23,339 nucleotides of DNA, taken from positions 1 to 23,339 of the IMG/VR virus record IMGVR_UViG_3300030101_002769, one strand, 5' to 3'. Made by a program: the position numbers and the translations under genes. The first letter of the stretch is position 1. Each line of letters opens with the position of its first letter. This document shows positions 14,510-22,696 of this stretch, piece by piece. The notes below the pieces were generated by a model, which saw only the letters and a list, made by a program, of their open reading frames with translations, searched no databases and was not told the DNA's origin. This DNA is from a virus.

Positions 14510-15688
14510 TTAACCCTCCTGTGGTAGAGTCAAAGTTACGTCGTATTGTTGGTTAAATTGATTCACATCTTGTTGAGTTCTTATTTCTGCAAAATCTAAT
14601 AAAGCTTGTTTACTGTTAGCTAACAGTTGAACAACTTGATCTGATATAGAATTTGGCAGTCTAGTTCTTAGTTCCGAATAAGTTAAATCTTGTGTTGGTG
14701 ATTCTTGAATAGTTTCCTGTGTTTGTTGTGGAGTAGTCATGCCTCCAACTTGATATCCTGCTCTACCACCGTCAGCCATGTTTTGTAAAAATTTAAATTG
14801 TTCTAGTGCCGCTTTAAATGCTTCTTCATACGTCATGCCTTTAGCCATGTTTTGATCAATTATAGTATTTAACTGATCTGTTTGATCCAAAGCACCAATT
14901 TTTTCTATTATTGAAGACTCTTTTAATACACTAGCTCTAATATCATCAATAGACCCTAATCTTGTTTCTATCTCTCTTAATCTTTTATTTTGATCTGCTG
15001 TTCTTTCATTTTCAGGAGTAATTTTTATTTCCTCTGCTTCTTGTGTCAAATTTAATTTTTCATCGTCAAGACCTTTTATAACATTTGATGTTTTTGCAGC
15101 TGCACCTGGGTCAAAATCTTTACCTGTTGTTCCATATTTTTTCTGTAATTCATAATCTTTTTCCAATAATGCAATGTCATTTTTAAGTTCCTCTGCTCTT
15201 TTAAGAGCATCTTGTGTTCCTTCAAGCTCTAAAACTTTAATTTCATTTTCTAATTCCATTTTCTTTTCTTCAAAACCAGCATCAATTAATTTTTGTTGTT
15301 GTCTAGATTTGAAATCCTCACTTATAACATCACCTAAGATTGCTTGATCTAATGCTCTTTGATCAGATAGTTCTTGTGCTCTTGCTGATTGAAATCTATT
15401 AAAAGGATCTTTAGCTGCTGTTGCAGCTGTTTGAAATATATTACCTGTTGGACTTTGAGATAATAAATTTAAACCAAAGTTAGTTAAAAAAGAAGATACA
15501 GATCCTGGCATAAAACCACCCCTTTGATTAGGTATTGTTTGATCAAACATTTTTCTTCTTTCATCAAACAACTGTTGAACTCTACCTGCATCTTGATATT
15601 GTTGTCTTGGTGTATCAAGACCTGATGTAATACCAGTTCCTGCAGAACCACCCATTCTAAACATTGGTCTTTTTAAAGTTCTGTTCAT
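14510..15688 (-). CDS. Structural/ejection-type phage protein with ADGGR motif (392 aa)
   Basis: Begins MNRTLKRPMFRMGGSAGTGI, an N-terminus I associate with virion-type proteins of marine phages. Residues 70-100 are partly hydrophobic (SSFLTNFGLNLLSQSPTGNI). Residues 105-270 are a long charged helical region (KLIDAGFEEKKMELENEIKV and similar), probably coiled coil. Around residue 308 is MADGGRAGYQVGG, shared in form with the 633-residue protein. The C-terminus is Gln/Thr-rich. No enzyme motif is present. It begins 2 bases after the stop of the 312-residue gene and ends 1 base before the 1393-residue gene, inside a run of four proteins that look like internal virion components. It may be an ejection protein or a scaffold-like factor; function is inferred from context. 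Confidence 0.78.
   Translation of the reverse strand: MNRTLKRPMFRMGGSAGTGITSGLDTPRQQYQDAGRVQQLFDERRKMFDQTIPNQRGGFMPGSVSSFLTNFGLNLLSQSPTGNIFQTAATAAKDPFNRFQSARAQELSDQRALDQAILGDVISEDFKSRQQQKLIDAGFEEKKMELENEIKVLELEGTQDALKRAEELKNDIALLEKDYELQKKYGTTGKDFDPGAAAKTSNVIKGLDDEKLNLTQEAEEIKITPENERTADQNKRLREIETRLGSIDDIRASVLKESSIIEKIGALDQTDQLNTIIDQNMAKGMTYEEAFKAALEQFKFLQNMADGGRAGYQVGGMTTPQQTQETIQESPTQDLTYSELRTRLPNSISDQVVQLLANSKQALLDFAEIRTQQDVNQFNQQYDVTLTLPQEG
14515..14520 (-). promoter_or_regulatory. Consensus ribosome binding site of the 1393-residue gene
   Basis: The minus strand reads AGGAGG, a perfect Shine-Dalgarno with 6-base spacing to the ATG at 14506-14508. It is formed by the last codons (Gln-Glu-Gly) of the preceding 392-residue gene. 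It fixes the start and predicts high translation of this very long protein. Confidence 0.75.
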
Positions 15689-15690
15689 TG

Positions 15691-16629
15691 TTATTTTCTA
15701 AATAAATTAGTTGGATCAAACTTACCTGTCACTGCTCCATATATTCCAGATAATGTTGTACCCACTCCAAGAGCCGTTTGTAGTGGTGTAGGATTAGGTA
15801 CATTAGTCGTTTGTGTTTGACCTGGATAACCACCCATAATTCCAGTAACAATGTTAGCATATCTATCCACTTGTTCTTGCGGTTGAAATGCTGCTTGCCT
15901 TGCTGCTTCTCTTTGTGCATCAAGAGTTGCTTGTTGTTGAGCTTGGTTCAGCGCGCCCAGCTGACCTAAAGTTCCAACGTCTTGTCTTTGTAGTCCTGGT
16001 ACCAATTGTGCCAGACCTTGTTGTTGACCAAATCTTTGTGCAGCTAGTTGCTGTGCTTGTCCAAATCCTTGTTGTAATAAACCTGCTTGCAATAATGCTC
16101 TTTCTCTATCGCTTCCTGTTCTAAATTCTGATTGTAATACACCTTCTCTGCCTCCACCAAATGCACCAGAAGCTACTGCTTGGTCCCTGATTCGTTGTTC
16201 TTGTACCTGTGCTTGTCTATCAAATTCATTTAATGTTGTATCAATAACTTGTTGTTGATACGGTGACATAAATTGTTGTGCAATTTGTGGTGAAATACCA
16301 GCGGCTGATGCTATTTGTGCTTGTTGTAAAAATGGTTGAAATGAACCTAAACCTGCTTCAGCTCGTTTTTGTGCTTCTTTTTGTAATCTATCTTGATCTG
16401 CAACTTGTGGTGCAATACCTGCTAAATTTTGTTGTCTTGTTGTAAAAGCTCTTGCAGCGTCTTGTCTTGCTTTAAAACCTGCAGCTGTTTCACCTGTTTG
16501 TTGCGTTAAACTTCCAATGCCTTGTGTAACTATGGGTACACCTGTTTGCGCAACAACCTGTGTTGCTAAATCTTTTCCTAGTTGTTCTACAAATGGTGCG
16601 GGTCTCGCTATCGTTGTTTGTGTCGCCAT
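15691..16629 (-). CDS. Gln/Ala-rich DNA-ejection-type virion protein (312 aa)
   Basis: A 312-residue protein extremely rich in glutamine and alanine, mostly helical. The central segment FMSPYQQQVIDTTLNEFDRQ (about 122-141), followed by a Gly-rich SGAFGGGREGVLQSE turn (about 154-168) and the run LLQAGLLQQGFGQAQQLAAQ, is a pattern I associate with ejection or internal virion proteins of marine podovirus-like phages. The C-terminus turns Pro/Gly-rich (GGYPGQTQTTNVPNPTPLQT) and then hydrophobic (GVGTTLSGIYGAVTG). It resembles P22 gp7 and gp20 in composition and operon place; I do not claim sequence homology. The start is TAATG-coupled to the preceding 633-residue gene, so the two are probably made in fixed ratio. 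Long antisense ORFs here follow from the biased CAA/GCA codons. Confidence 0.8.
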   Translation of the reverse strand: MATQTTIARPAPFVEQLGKDLATQVVAQTGVPIVTQGIGSLTQQTGETAAGFKARQDAARAFTTRQQNLAGIAPQVADQDRLQKEAQKRAEAGLGSFQPFLQQAQIASAAGISPQIAQQFMSPYQQQVIDTTLNEFDRQAQVQEQRIRDQAVASGAFGGGREGVLQSEFRTGSDRERALLQAGLLQQGFGQAQQLAAQRFGQQQGLAQLVPGLQRQDVGTLGQLGALNQAQQQATLDAQREAARQAAFQPQEQVDRYANIVTGIMGGYPGQTQTTNVPNPTPLQTALGVGTTLSGIYGAVTGKFDPTNLFRK

Positions 16630-18530
16630 TATATGACTTCTCCTAGTCTTTGTGATGTTTGAAACATTTTTCTAGCGCCTTCTAATCCTTGCGATTCCTC
16701 AGATACTTCACCTCCGGATTCGAGGTTTTTCATCATGTTATACATAACTTCTGCGCCTTTGTCTATATTTCCATCTCCTGCATTTCTTACAGCATCTGCT
16801 GTAAATACGAATTCATTCTTTGATAATCTAGCGGGTACATCATCAGCTCTTTCCATTCTACCCATTTCTACAAAACCACCTGTTTCTCTATAATCCTTTT
16901 CCATACCATCCATGTCTATTAGTGGCATGGTCTTCTTGGCTACTGGTTCTGCATCTCCACCTTCTTGATATCCTATTCTACCACCGTCAGCAGCGAATTG
17001 ACTACCCTCGAATCTTGGAGCCAAAACTTTAAATGGATTATCTCTTGATGCAATTAAATCAAAATCATCTTCCTCTTCTTGTTGTAATTCTTGTTTTTGT
17101 TTAGGTGTTAGTGCACCTGCTAATACTGATGATCCTGTAATTAATCCCATAGGGCTTTTTAAAAATTTTAAAAGACCACCTGATCTTTGTGCAAACCCTT
17201 GTTTCATAGTTGCTTCACCTAAAATAGAATCTGTTAAAAATTTTTTAAGTCCTAAACCAGTTTTAGTACCCATTAAACCTTTAGAGAAAAAACCAGTTTT
17301 TACACCTGGTATTCCAAAACCAACGGCTCCTAATATAGCAGCTTTACCTATTGGTGACTTTACAATTTTCTTAACACCTTTTGTAACTTTTTTTACAAGT
17401 TTACCCAGACCATACATCTGTCTACCCATTTCATCCATAGAATCATCAGCGAAACCACCTATAACATCTGTGTTCATGATGCCACCGTCCATAGCATTTG
17501 CTCTTAAATTATCAAAATCAAAATCAAATAAGGAACCACCGAATCTTGCAGCTAATCCTCTGTTTATGTCATCTATATCTTCATCTTCTGATGTAGTTGC
17601 GGTTGTTGTAGGTGCTGTAGTTGTAGGAACTACTTGAGGTATAATTTGATTGTCTGGTCCCTCACCACCTATTGATGTAAATGAACCTGGAACTGGACCT
17701 TCTCTAAAACCACCCATGGGTCTACCATATGCACCAATAACTCCTTGAGTTCTTAACTGTGAATATTTTTTTTTCCCTGCATCTTCTGTAAGATCAATGC
17801 CAAGTCTCTTATTAACTTTTTCTAATAATTCTGGATCATCTGTTATTTCTCCTATAATATTACCAAATGGATCTTTTGGTAATATATTTTTTAATATATT
17901 AGTAGTAGAGGGTATCTTACCTAAAAATTTTTCAATAGCGCTTTGTTCTCCAATTGCTTTTGCAGTTGCTGCATCATCCTCATCATCTTCTTCTATAGCG
18001 CCCAAACTTTTTAAAGTTTCAATCTTATCAAATCTACTAGTATCTTCTCCAAGAAATTTACCTGTTATATTAGGATTACCAAATCTTGTGGTAGTGCTTC
18101 TTCCTAAAATACCAAGTTGTTCTTGTTGCTTTCTTCTTTGTTCCTCTAAAATTCTTTGTTTTCGCTCTTTTTCTTGTTGTTCTTTTATTTTTAAATTTTT
18201 TTTAAATTCTGCTGCAGCAGCGTCAGCGATTTTTTGTGGTGCTCCATAAACCTGTTGCGTCCCTCTATCTCTATATTGTTTACTTGTTTTTTGATAATCT
18301 CTTTTACTTTCTCCTCTTTGTTGAAAATCTCTATCTCTACCTTGTCTTTCTGGTCCTTTACCTCCAGGAGAGCTATCTCTTAATCCACCACCAGAGGCAT
18401 CGTAATTAGCTCTTCTATAACCTGGTCTTAAACCATTTTTAGATGGTTTAGCTATACTGAAACCTATATCTTCTGTAACTCCACCATCCCTTAACATTTG
18501 TTTTACCTGTTGTGCTCTAGTTATTGCCAT
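16629..18530 (-). CDS. Large virion-type protein with ADGGR and VPARLSKNEFV motifs (633 aa)
   Basis: Begins MAITRAQQVKQMLRDGGVTE. The N-terminal third is polar, Arg/Gly/Gln-rich and probably disordered, with a strongly charged coiled coil at about 105-140 (KIKEQQEKERKQRILEEQRR). A Thr-rich linker (VVPTTTAPTTTATTSEDED) precedes a basic hydrophobic region (about 375-475: KKIVKSPIGKAAILGAVGFG; GLITGSSVLAGALTPKQ). Around residue 515 is FAADGGRIGYQEGG. Near residue 565 is DDVPARLSKNEFVFTADAVR, which resembles the DxVPAxLxxGEFVxxxxAV element at the C-termini of many phage tape-measure and other virion proteins. It therefore probably belongs to the particle, perhaps as a tape-measure-like or ejection component. 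No Shine-Dalgarno is seen before the ATG, and its stop is TAATG-coupled to the next gene. Confidence 0.8.
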   Translation of the reverse strand: MAITRAQQVKQMLRDGGVTEDIGFSIAKPSKNGLRPGYRRANYDASGGGLRDSSPGGKGPERQGRDRDFQQRGESKRDYQKTSKQYRDRGTQQVYGAPQKIADAAAAEFKKNLKIKEQQEKERKQRILEEQRRKQQEQLGILGRSTTTRFGNPNITGKFLGEDTSRFDKIETLKSLGAIEEDDEDDAATAKAIGEQSAIEKFLGKIPSTTNILKNILPKDPFGNIIGEITDDPELLEKVNKRLGIDLTEDAGKKKYSQLRTQGVIGAYGRPMGGFREGPVPGSFTSIGGEGPDNQIIPQVVPTTTAPTTTATTSEDEDIDDINRGLAARFGGSLFDFDFDNLRANAMDGGIMNTDVIGGFADDSMDEMGRQMYGLGKLVKKVTKGVKKIVKSPIGKAAILGAVGFGIPGVKTGFFSKGLMGTKTGLGLKKFLTDSILGEATMKQGFAQRSGGLLKFLKSPMGLITGSSVLAGALTPKQKQELQQEEEDDFDLIASRDNPFKVLAPRFEGSQFAADGGRIGYQEGGDAEPVAKKTMPLIDMDGMEKDYRETGGFVEMGRMERADDVPARLSKNEFVFTADAVRNAGDGNIDKGAEVMYNMMKNLESGGEVSEESQGLEGARKMFQTSQRLGEVI

Positions 18531-18542
18531 CGTACTATTATA

Positions 18543-18788
18543 TTATAATTTTGTATCTCCTCCAAGTGGTAATGCTTCTACCGTTACTTTGACATCTCTT
18601 CTGATATCGTCAGCTACAGTATCTGTGTTTGGATCTTGCACATCTTGCATTGCCTCTGCGTCTGAGTTATACTCTTTGCCTGTTTTCATATTAGTTAATG
18701 TTACTTCACTCTTAGGTGTAATAATCTTAACTTGTTTACCATCTATTACTTCTATTCTATATGATGCTTCTTGTTCTACAAACGACAT
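18543..18788 (-). CDS. Small conserved structural-region protein (81 aa)
   Basis: An 81-residue acidic protein beginning MSFVEQEASYRIEVIDGKQV. The N-terminal half is beta-prone (VKIITPKSEVTLTNMKTGKE); the C-terminal half is acidic (DAEAMQDVQDPNTDTVADDI) and ends in a short strand and PLGGDTKL. There is no membrane segment or catalytic motif. It lies 1 base after the stop of the 109-residue gene and 12 bases before the 633-residue gene. Small proteins at this place in marine phages are usually minor virion or head-tail factors, but I recognise no named family. Confidence 0.72.
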   Translation of the reverse strand: MSFVEQEASYRIEVIDGKQVKIITPKSEVTLTNMKTGKEYNSDAEAMQDVQDPNTDTVADDIRRDVKVTVEALPLGGDTKL

Positions 18789-18789
18789 A

Positions 18790-19119
18790 TTAATCTCTAT
18801 TTATCTCCAATATTGATGCAATAACGTGTAATTCATTTGCATCAGCTGCTTGTGCCTTTAATACCTCATTTTCTTCTAAAATTAAAGGATGTGTTAACAG
18901 CTCAGTTGTTGCTTTTGAGGCTATTGCTTTGTCTTTAAATAGGTTAAATACTGCAGATGCAGCGTTTGTTATAGTAAAAGTTATTGTGGTCCCTGATCCA
19001 GCGTCCTCGGATACTAGAATACTTTTAATTATAGCTCTAGAATCAGACGGTGCTGTGTATATTGTAGTATTATCTGTAGTAGTTAGATCTACCTTTGCAT
19101 TTTTATATATATTAGCCAC
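18790..19119 (-). CDS. Small virion-type beta protein (109 aa), GTG start
   Basis: The first codon is GTG at 19117-19119; no in-frame ATG lies near the N-terminus. The product begins (V/M)ANIYKNAKVDLTTTDNTTI and continues as a beta-rich domain (YTAPSDSRAIIKSILVSED; TITFTITNAASAVFNLF) followed by ELLTHPLILEENEVLKAQAA and a final strand. This resembles short conserved structural proteins that sit next to tail genes in marine phages, possibly tail or neck decorations; the function is inferred. The start overlaps the end of the 55-residue gene by 8 bases, so the GTG is probably reached by coupled translation. Confidence 0.8.
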   Translation of the reverse strand: MANIYKNAKVDLTTTDNTTIYTAPSDSRAIIKSILVSEDAGSGTTITFTITNAASAVFNLFKDKAIASKATTELLTHPLILEENEVLKAQAADANELHVIASILEINRD

Positions 19120-19279
19120 CTACAAACCAAGAAAATTTTTCTTGCTCCCTTTTTACTTCATCTAAAAATGTAGAATTTAATTGATCTTTTATCAATGTTA
19201 AAGCTCTATTTATTTGTTTTTGGTTAGACACATCGTACTCTTCTTTTGGTTCTGGTATTCTTACGTTTATCTTAGCCAT
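19112..19279 (-). CDS. Small helical protein between tail genes (55 aa)
   Basis: The frame opens with an ATG at 19277-19279 that overlaps the TAA of the 740-residue gene (TAATG) and closes with a TAA at 19112-19114. The product begins MAKINVRIPEPKEEYDVSNQ, continues with a charged amphipathic helix (KQINRALTLIKDQLNSTFLD, then EVKREQEKF) and ends SWFVGG. The aromatic C-terminal tail after a helix resembles short proteins I associate with structural modules of marine phages, where their role is unknown. Codon usage and the overlaps on both sides (TAATG at the start, 8 bases at the end) support a true gene, and without it there would be an otherwise unexplained gap of about 160 bases. It may assist assembly of the neighbouring tail protein. 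Confidence 0.72.
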   Translation of the reverse strand: MAKINVRIPEPKEEYDVSNQKQINRALTLIKDQLNSTFLDEVKREQEKFSWFVGG

Positions 19280-21501
19280 TATCTTCTACCATCTGGTTGT
19301 ACATCAAGTCTTAAAGTTCCAAATCTCCACTCTTCACCGTTAGAATCATTTTCTATTTTAACATTTACAAATCGACCTCTTGCTCTTGTGTCTTTTTTTG
19401 TTGTGTTTGAATCAATTGTAAAAGGACTCAATGTGGTTGTGCTATCAGATTGTTGTGGATATCTTTTGATAGCTAAACTAACTTTAGCATTTCCTGCTAA
19501 TGTTTTAAAATCAGGTACAAATCTTCTCATTGCAAGAAATACCTCACCAGCTACTTTTGGCCCTGCTGGTCTGCCTTGTGCATTTCTTTGTCTTTGTTCT
19601 AAGTCTATATCATAAGATTTTATAAAAGAAGAAACTGTGGTTGTTGTACCATCTTCATTAACTTGATCTGTTCCAATCTCGTGTTCAAAATATTTGGTGC
19701 CTCCTAAATCTCTTTCACCTATTACTTCAGGAAAAGTTCCAGCGTCCGTGCTGTCATATTTAGTTGCGTATGGTCTAGGATAGATAGTTGCATCCATCCA
19801 ACTTGTTCTTGCCTCTGTTCCTGTATACCAAACACCACCTTTCATACGTTCTCCATAATTAAATACAACATACTTATCATTAAAATTAGAAGTAGATGAA
19901 GGATAGTACCAAATAACTTCTGTGAATAAATTATTAATACCTGCATTAACTTGCTGTCCTTTTGTTGTATCAAAATTATCGTAAACAAAATCCTCTACGC
20001 TACATGGTAGTGATTTAACTGTACCATCAAATAAAAAGAAACCATTTGGTGATAACCAAAACGCTGCACCATCTACTTCAATTACTGCATTCTTACCTAT
20101 CAAACCACAGTTAGTGCCAACTTGTTCAAAGCTAAATGTAAAAGGTGCACCAACAAATTTCATTGTATACAATGCATTATCTGTAAATATTAAAATTGTT
20201 TCTTTTGCTTTTATGGCTCCAATAATTTTTGTACCATCTTGCAATCTAAAATCACCCGCAGTATTAACAGCTGTTGCCGTATAATCATTTATATCCTCTT
20301 GATCAGAAAATCTTATAAACATATCATCTTGTGTTGTTGAATCACCAATAGTTGTCTCTGTTCCAAGGTGAATTAAGTGACGCGTGGTTGGTGATACTAA
20401 TGTAACTCTTGTTGCAGTTGGATTACTTCCTGTTGCAAAACCAGATGTTGTTGTTGATGCTCTTGTAGTTAACGGTGTTGCAGCTCCTGCATTCCATGTA
20501 AATGTTTTACCGTTTGCAATTGTTGCAATTAACACTTGACCAAAATTATCAAGACTCCAAAGACCAGGTTCTAGAACTACGGTTGATGCACTTACAGCAC
20601 TACCAAATCCAGAAAAGTTTGTAGCATTTGTTACAGTGCTTCCATCACTATGTGCTTGTCCATTTGATGTCCCAGCAGTTGCTGTTCCATTTGCACCTCT
20701 AGTGATACCTGTTAAATCAGAACCAGCAATACCTGTGTATGTAATTAATTCATTACCAACAGCAATTGTTCCAGCAGTTGGAAAACCAGATGTTGATGTT
20801 AAAGTTATTGCTGTACCAGATCCACCTGTACCAGCAGTGTCAGCAAGTAAAGCTCCGTTCAAAGTTGTTGTAGTAACACCCGATACTGTTCCACCATAAT
20901 TACCAATACCAAAACCATAGCCATAAGATTGTGCAGCAGGACCAACTTTCTCATAAGGTATAACACTACAAGATCCCCCTGAACCTGAACTTGATGTTTG
21001 TTGTGTCCCTGTTACAATTGCAATCTTTGATGATGTAACCCTTGTGACTTGAAATAGTTTATCTTCAAATGCAGCGTTAGTTAAACCCACTCCTGTTGGT
21101 ACAGTTACATTGTCTAATAATATTATATCTCCAGATTCTAAATTATGGTCTGATGTAAAAGTTAAACTAACTTCAAAAGTTGCATCTAAACAAGATATAG
21201 CAACAGAACCTATTGTAGATTTTATAGGTGTAATGTCATGAAGTTGTCCTTCAAAATATAAAAGTAAAAACTTATCTGTTCCAAGAGCCACGTACCGGTT
21301 ACCGTCTAAATCTACAAAAGAGTGTTGTTTTCTAACTACACCTACAATTTTATCTGATACTAAAGAAGACCAGCCGCCTACTTTTTCAGGTAAACCGTAT
21401 CTAAATCTTACATTATCAGAATCAATCCATCTGTTTTCTGCACCTGCTGTCGTATCTTGTTTATCTATTCCAGGTAGGAAATTGTATTCGATTAGAGCCA
21501 T
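19279..21501 (-). CDS. P22 gp10-like tail/DNA-stabilisation protein (740 aa)
   Basis: A 740-residue beta-rich protein. The N-terminus, MALIEYNFLPGIDKQDTTAG then NRWIDSDNVRFRYGLPEKVG-GW (about 23-44), resembles the start of P22 gp10-type packaged-DNA stabilisation/tail hub proteins, which carry a similar 'NVRFR-G-PEK-GGW' pattern. The body has propeller-like strands (WLSPNGFFLFDGTVKSL, about 490-507) and a Glu/Arg-rich C-terminal part ending DVQPDGRR. Residues about 219-295 form a Gly/Thr/Ser-rich module (TSTSGFPTAGTIAVGNELIT; LTGITRGANGTATAG) that looks inserted. AAGGAG lies 8 bases before the ATG, giving a well supported start. The role would be in the head-tail connection or tail, inferred from the N-terminal motif and position. 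A different tail or receptor-binding function is possible. Confidence 0.8.
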   Translation of the reverse strand: MALIEYNFLPGIDKQDTTAGAENRWIDSDNVRFRYGLPEKVGGWSSLVSDKIVGVVRKQHSFVDLDGNRYVALGTDKFLLLYFEGQLHDITPIKSTIGSVAISCLDATFEVSLTFTSDHNLESGDIILLDNVTVPTGVGLTNAAFEDKLFQVTRVTSSKIAIVTGTQQTSSSGSGGSCSVIPYEKVGPAAQSYGYGFGIGNYGGTVSGVTTTTLNGALLADTAGTGGSGTAITLTSTSGFPTAGTIAVGNELITYTGIAGSDLTGITRGANGTATAGTSNGQAHSDGSTVTNATNFSGFGSAVSASTVVLEPGLWSLDNFGQVLIATIANGKTFTWNAGAATPLTTRASTTTSGFATGSNPTATRVTLVSPTTRHLIHLGTETTIGDSTTQDDMFIRFSDQEDINDYTATAVNTAGDFRLQDGTKIIGAIKAKETILIFTDNALYTMKFVGAPFTFSFEQVGTNCGLIGKNAVIEVDGAAFWLSPNGFFLFDGTVKSLPCSVEDFVYDNFDTTKGQQVNAGINNLFTEVIWYYPSSTSNFNDKYVVFNYGERMKGGVWYTGTEARTSWMDATIYPRPYATKYDSTDAGTFPEVIGERDLGGTKYFEHEIGTDQVNEDGTTTTVSSFIKSYDIDLEQRQRNAQGRPAGPKVAGEVFLAMRRFVPDFKTLAGNAKVSLAIKRYPQQSDSTTTLSPFTIDSNTTKKDTRARGRFVNVKIENDSNGEEWRFGTLRLDVQPDGRR

Positions 21502-21513
21502 GGTCCGTGCTCC

Positions 21514-22242
21514 TTATGCCGTGTTAGTTTTAAATGCCCAGCCTCTTGTTGCATCTACATACACTAATGTAAAAGCTTGACCATTAGTTGTTAATGTTAA
21601 GTTTGATGTACCTGTGTTTATTGGTTGACTGTTTCTATTTACAATTAAATTGTTAGAATTAAAAGTTCCTCTTGCATCTATAAACGTGACCTCTGAACCA
21701 ACTGCAGGTGATGCAGGTAAAGTTACCGTAATAGGGTTAGCTGTTGTATTTGCAAGTATCTGATCTCCGTCTACTGCTGTATACGTTGTAATTGTTGAAG
21801 AGTTTAAAGTTACATAACCTTTGTTTCTAATTCCAAGACTTACGTTTGTACCATCAGAATAGACTAAGGATGTTGACCCTATTGGCAATACTACACCTGT
21901 TCCAGATGTTGTTTTTACTGTAATTGTAAACAAAGAAGATGTACCTCTTGTTGTTGCATCTTCAAATATTATAATTCTTTCAGAACCACTTGGTATGGTT
22001 ACGTTTCTATTTGCACCTAGTGTGCCTGTAAGTTTGATATATAAATTTTTACCATTTGACGTTGCACCACTATCTAATGCTAGTGCAAGATCACCACTTC
22101 CTAATTGTGAAGAAGATAAGTATCCTGAAGATAATTGTTCTAAAATTTGTAGATTTGTATTTGTAATTGATCCCCAAAGACCAGCTTTTTCACCAGTTGT
22201 GATTAATTCTAGTTTTGAGTTAGTTGAAAAACTTGATGCCAT
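21514..22242 (-). CDS. Tail fibre/spike-like protein with TGEKAGLWG N-terminus (242 aa)
   Basis: Begins MASSFSTNSKLELITTGEKA followed by GLWGSITNTNLQILEQ. This N-terminal pattern (LxLxxTGExxGxWGxxTNxN) is common in tail fibre or spike proteins of marine phages and probably attaches the fibre to the tail. The rest is Ser/Thr/Gly-rich beta structure (GTLGANRNVTIPSGSERIII; ITVKTTSGTGVVLPIG; VTFIDARGTFNSNNLIVNRN), as in fibre or cell-binding domains, and ends in AFKTNTA. There is no signal peptide or enzyme motif. The ribosome site TAGGAG is made from the stop codon of the preceding 147-residue gene with 4-base spacing, tying the two together. A receptor-binding or fibre role is likely from family resemblance and context. 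Confidence 0.82.
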   Translation of the reverse strand: MASSFSTNSKLELITTGEKAGLWGSITNTNLQILEQLSSGYLSSSQLGSGDLALALDSGATSNGKNLYIKLTGTLGANRNVTIPSGSERIIIFEDATTRGTSSLFTITVKTTSGTGVVLPIGSTSLVYSDGTNVSLGIRNKGYVTLNSSTITTYTAVDGDQILANTTANPITVTLPASPAVGSEVTFIDARGTFNSNNLIVNRNSQPINTGTSNLTLTTNGQAFTLVYVDATRGWAFKTNTA

Positions 22243-22249
22243 AATTCTC

Positions 22250-22693
22250 CTAGTAAGGGTCTATTGGTGTCCAAACCATCGATGCTCCTGGGTCAACATC
22301 ATTCCAAGTAATTATACCTGGATCTTTGATATTTAACGTCATCGGCACGCCAGTCGGGTTTACATTAGCCGCAGCTGTAATACTAACACTTCCTGTACCA
22401 ATGGTCAATTGGTTTCCTGTAACATTAACATTAGCTGCAGCAGTGACTGTTACTGTTCCAGTTCCTAAAGTTAATGGACTTCCTGTAGGAGTAACATTAG
22501 CTGCACCACTAATTGTTAGTGATCCAAAGCCAAGTGTTAATGGACTACCAGAAGGTGATACAAGAGCTCCTGATAAGACAGTAGAACTTCCTACACCCAG
22601 TGTTAATGCATTACCTGTTACATTAACTGTAACATTGGGATCAAATATTGTGCTCGATATTGGAAGAGCTGATATGGCATTAAAACCGAGCAT
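22250..22693 (-). CDS. TGN-LTLG tandem-repeat virion protein (147 aa)
   Basis: The centre is made of four 22-residue units (about 24-111), each with the pattern V-x-(V/P)-(T/S)-G-(N/S)-x-L-T-(L/I)-G-x-G-x-(V/L)-x-(I/V)-x-x-A-x-x-V, for example TGSPLTLGTGTVTVTAAANV. The units are strand-turn-strand and would stack as a beta solenoid or fibre. A hydrophobic N-terminus (MLGFNAISALPISSTIFDP) and a Trp/Asp/Pro C-terminus (ITWNDVDPGASMVWTPIDPY) cap the array. Similar TGN-LTLG repeat proteins accompany tail fibres in marine phages as far as I recall, probably as small particle-surface or fibre components. The gene lies 3 bases after the 58-residue gene. Function is inferred from the repeats and neighbours. 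Confidence 0.78.
   Translation of the reverse strand: MLGFNAISALPISSTIFDPNVTVNVTGNALTLGVGSSTVLSGALVSPSGSPLTLGFGSLTISGAANVTPTGSPLTLGTGTVTVTAAANVNVTGNQLTIGTGSVSITAAANVNPTGVPMTLNIKDPGIITWNDVDPGASMVWTPIDPY
22361..22624 (-). repeat. Four tandem 66-bp coding repeats in the 147-residue gene
   Basis: Codons 24-111 consist of four diverged 66-base units, each encoding one 22-residue TGN-LTLG unit. Phrases such as GTAACATTAGCTGCA recur in the plus-strand reading. The last two complete units are most alike (TAAANVN boundaries). A fifth partial unit (NPTGVPMTL) follows. Repeats of this type can expand or contract by slippage or recombination. Confidence 0.75.
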
Positions 22694-22696
22694 CTA

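Noticed and set aside
15729-16124. ORFs on both strands inside the Gln/Ala-rich 312-residue gene
   Set aside because: Repetitive CAA/GCA codons keep other frames open. Their products are low-complexity translations such as Leu/Val runs, with no independent support.
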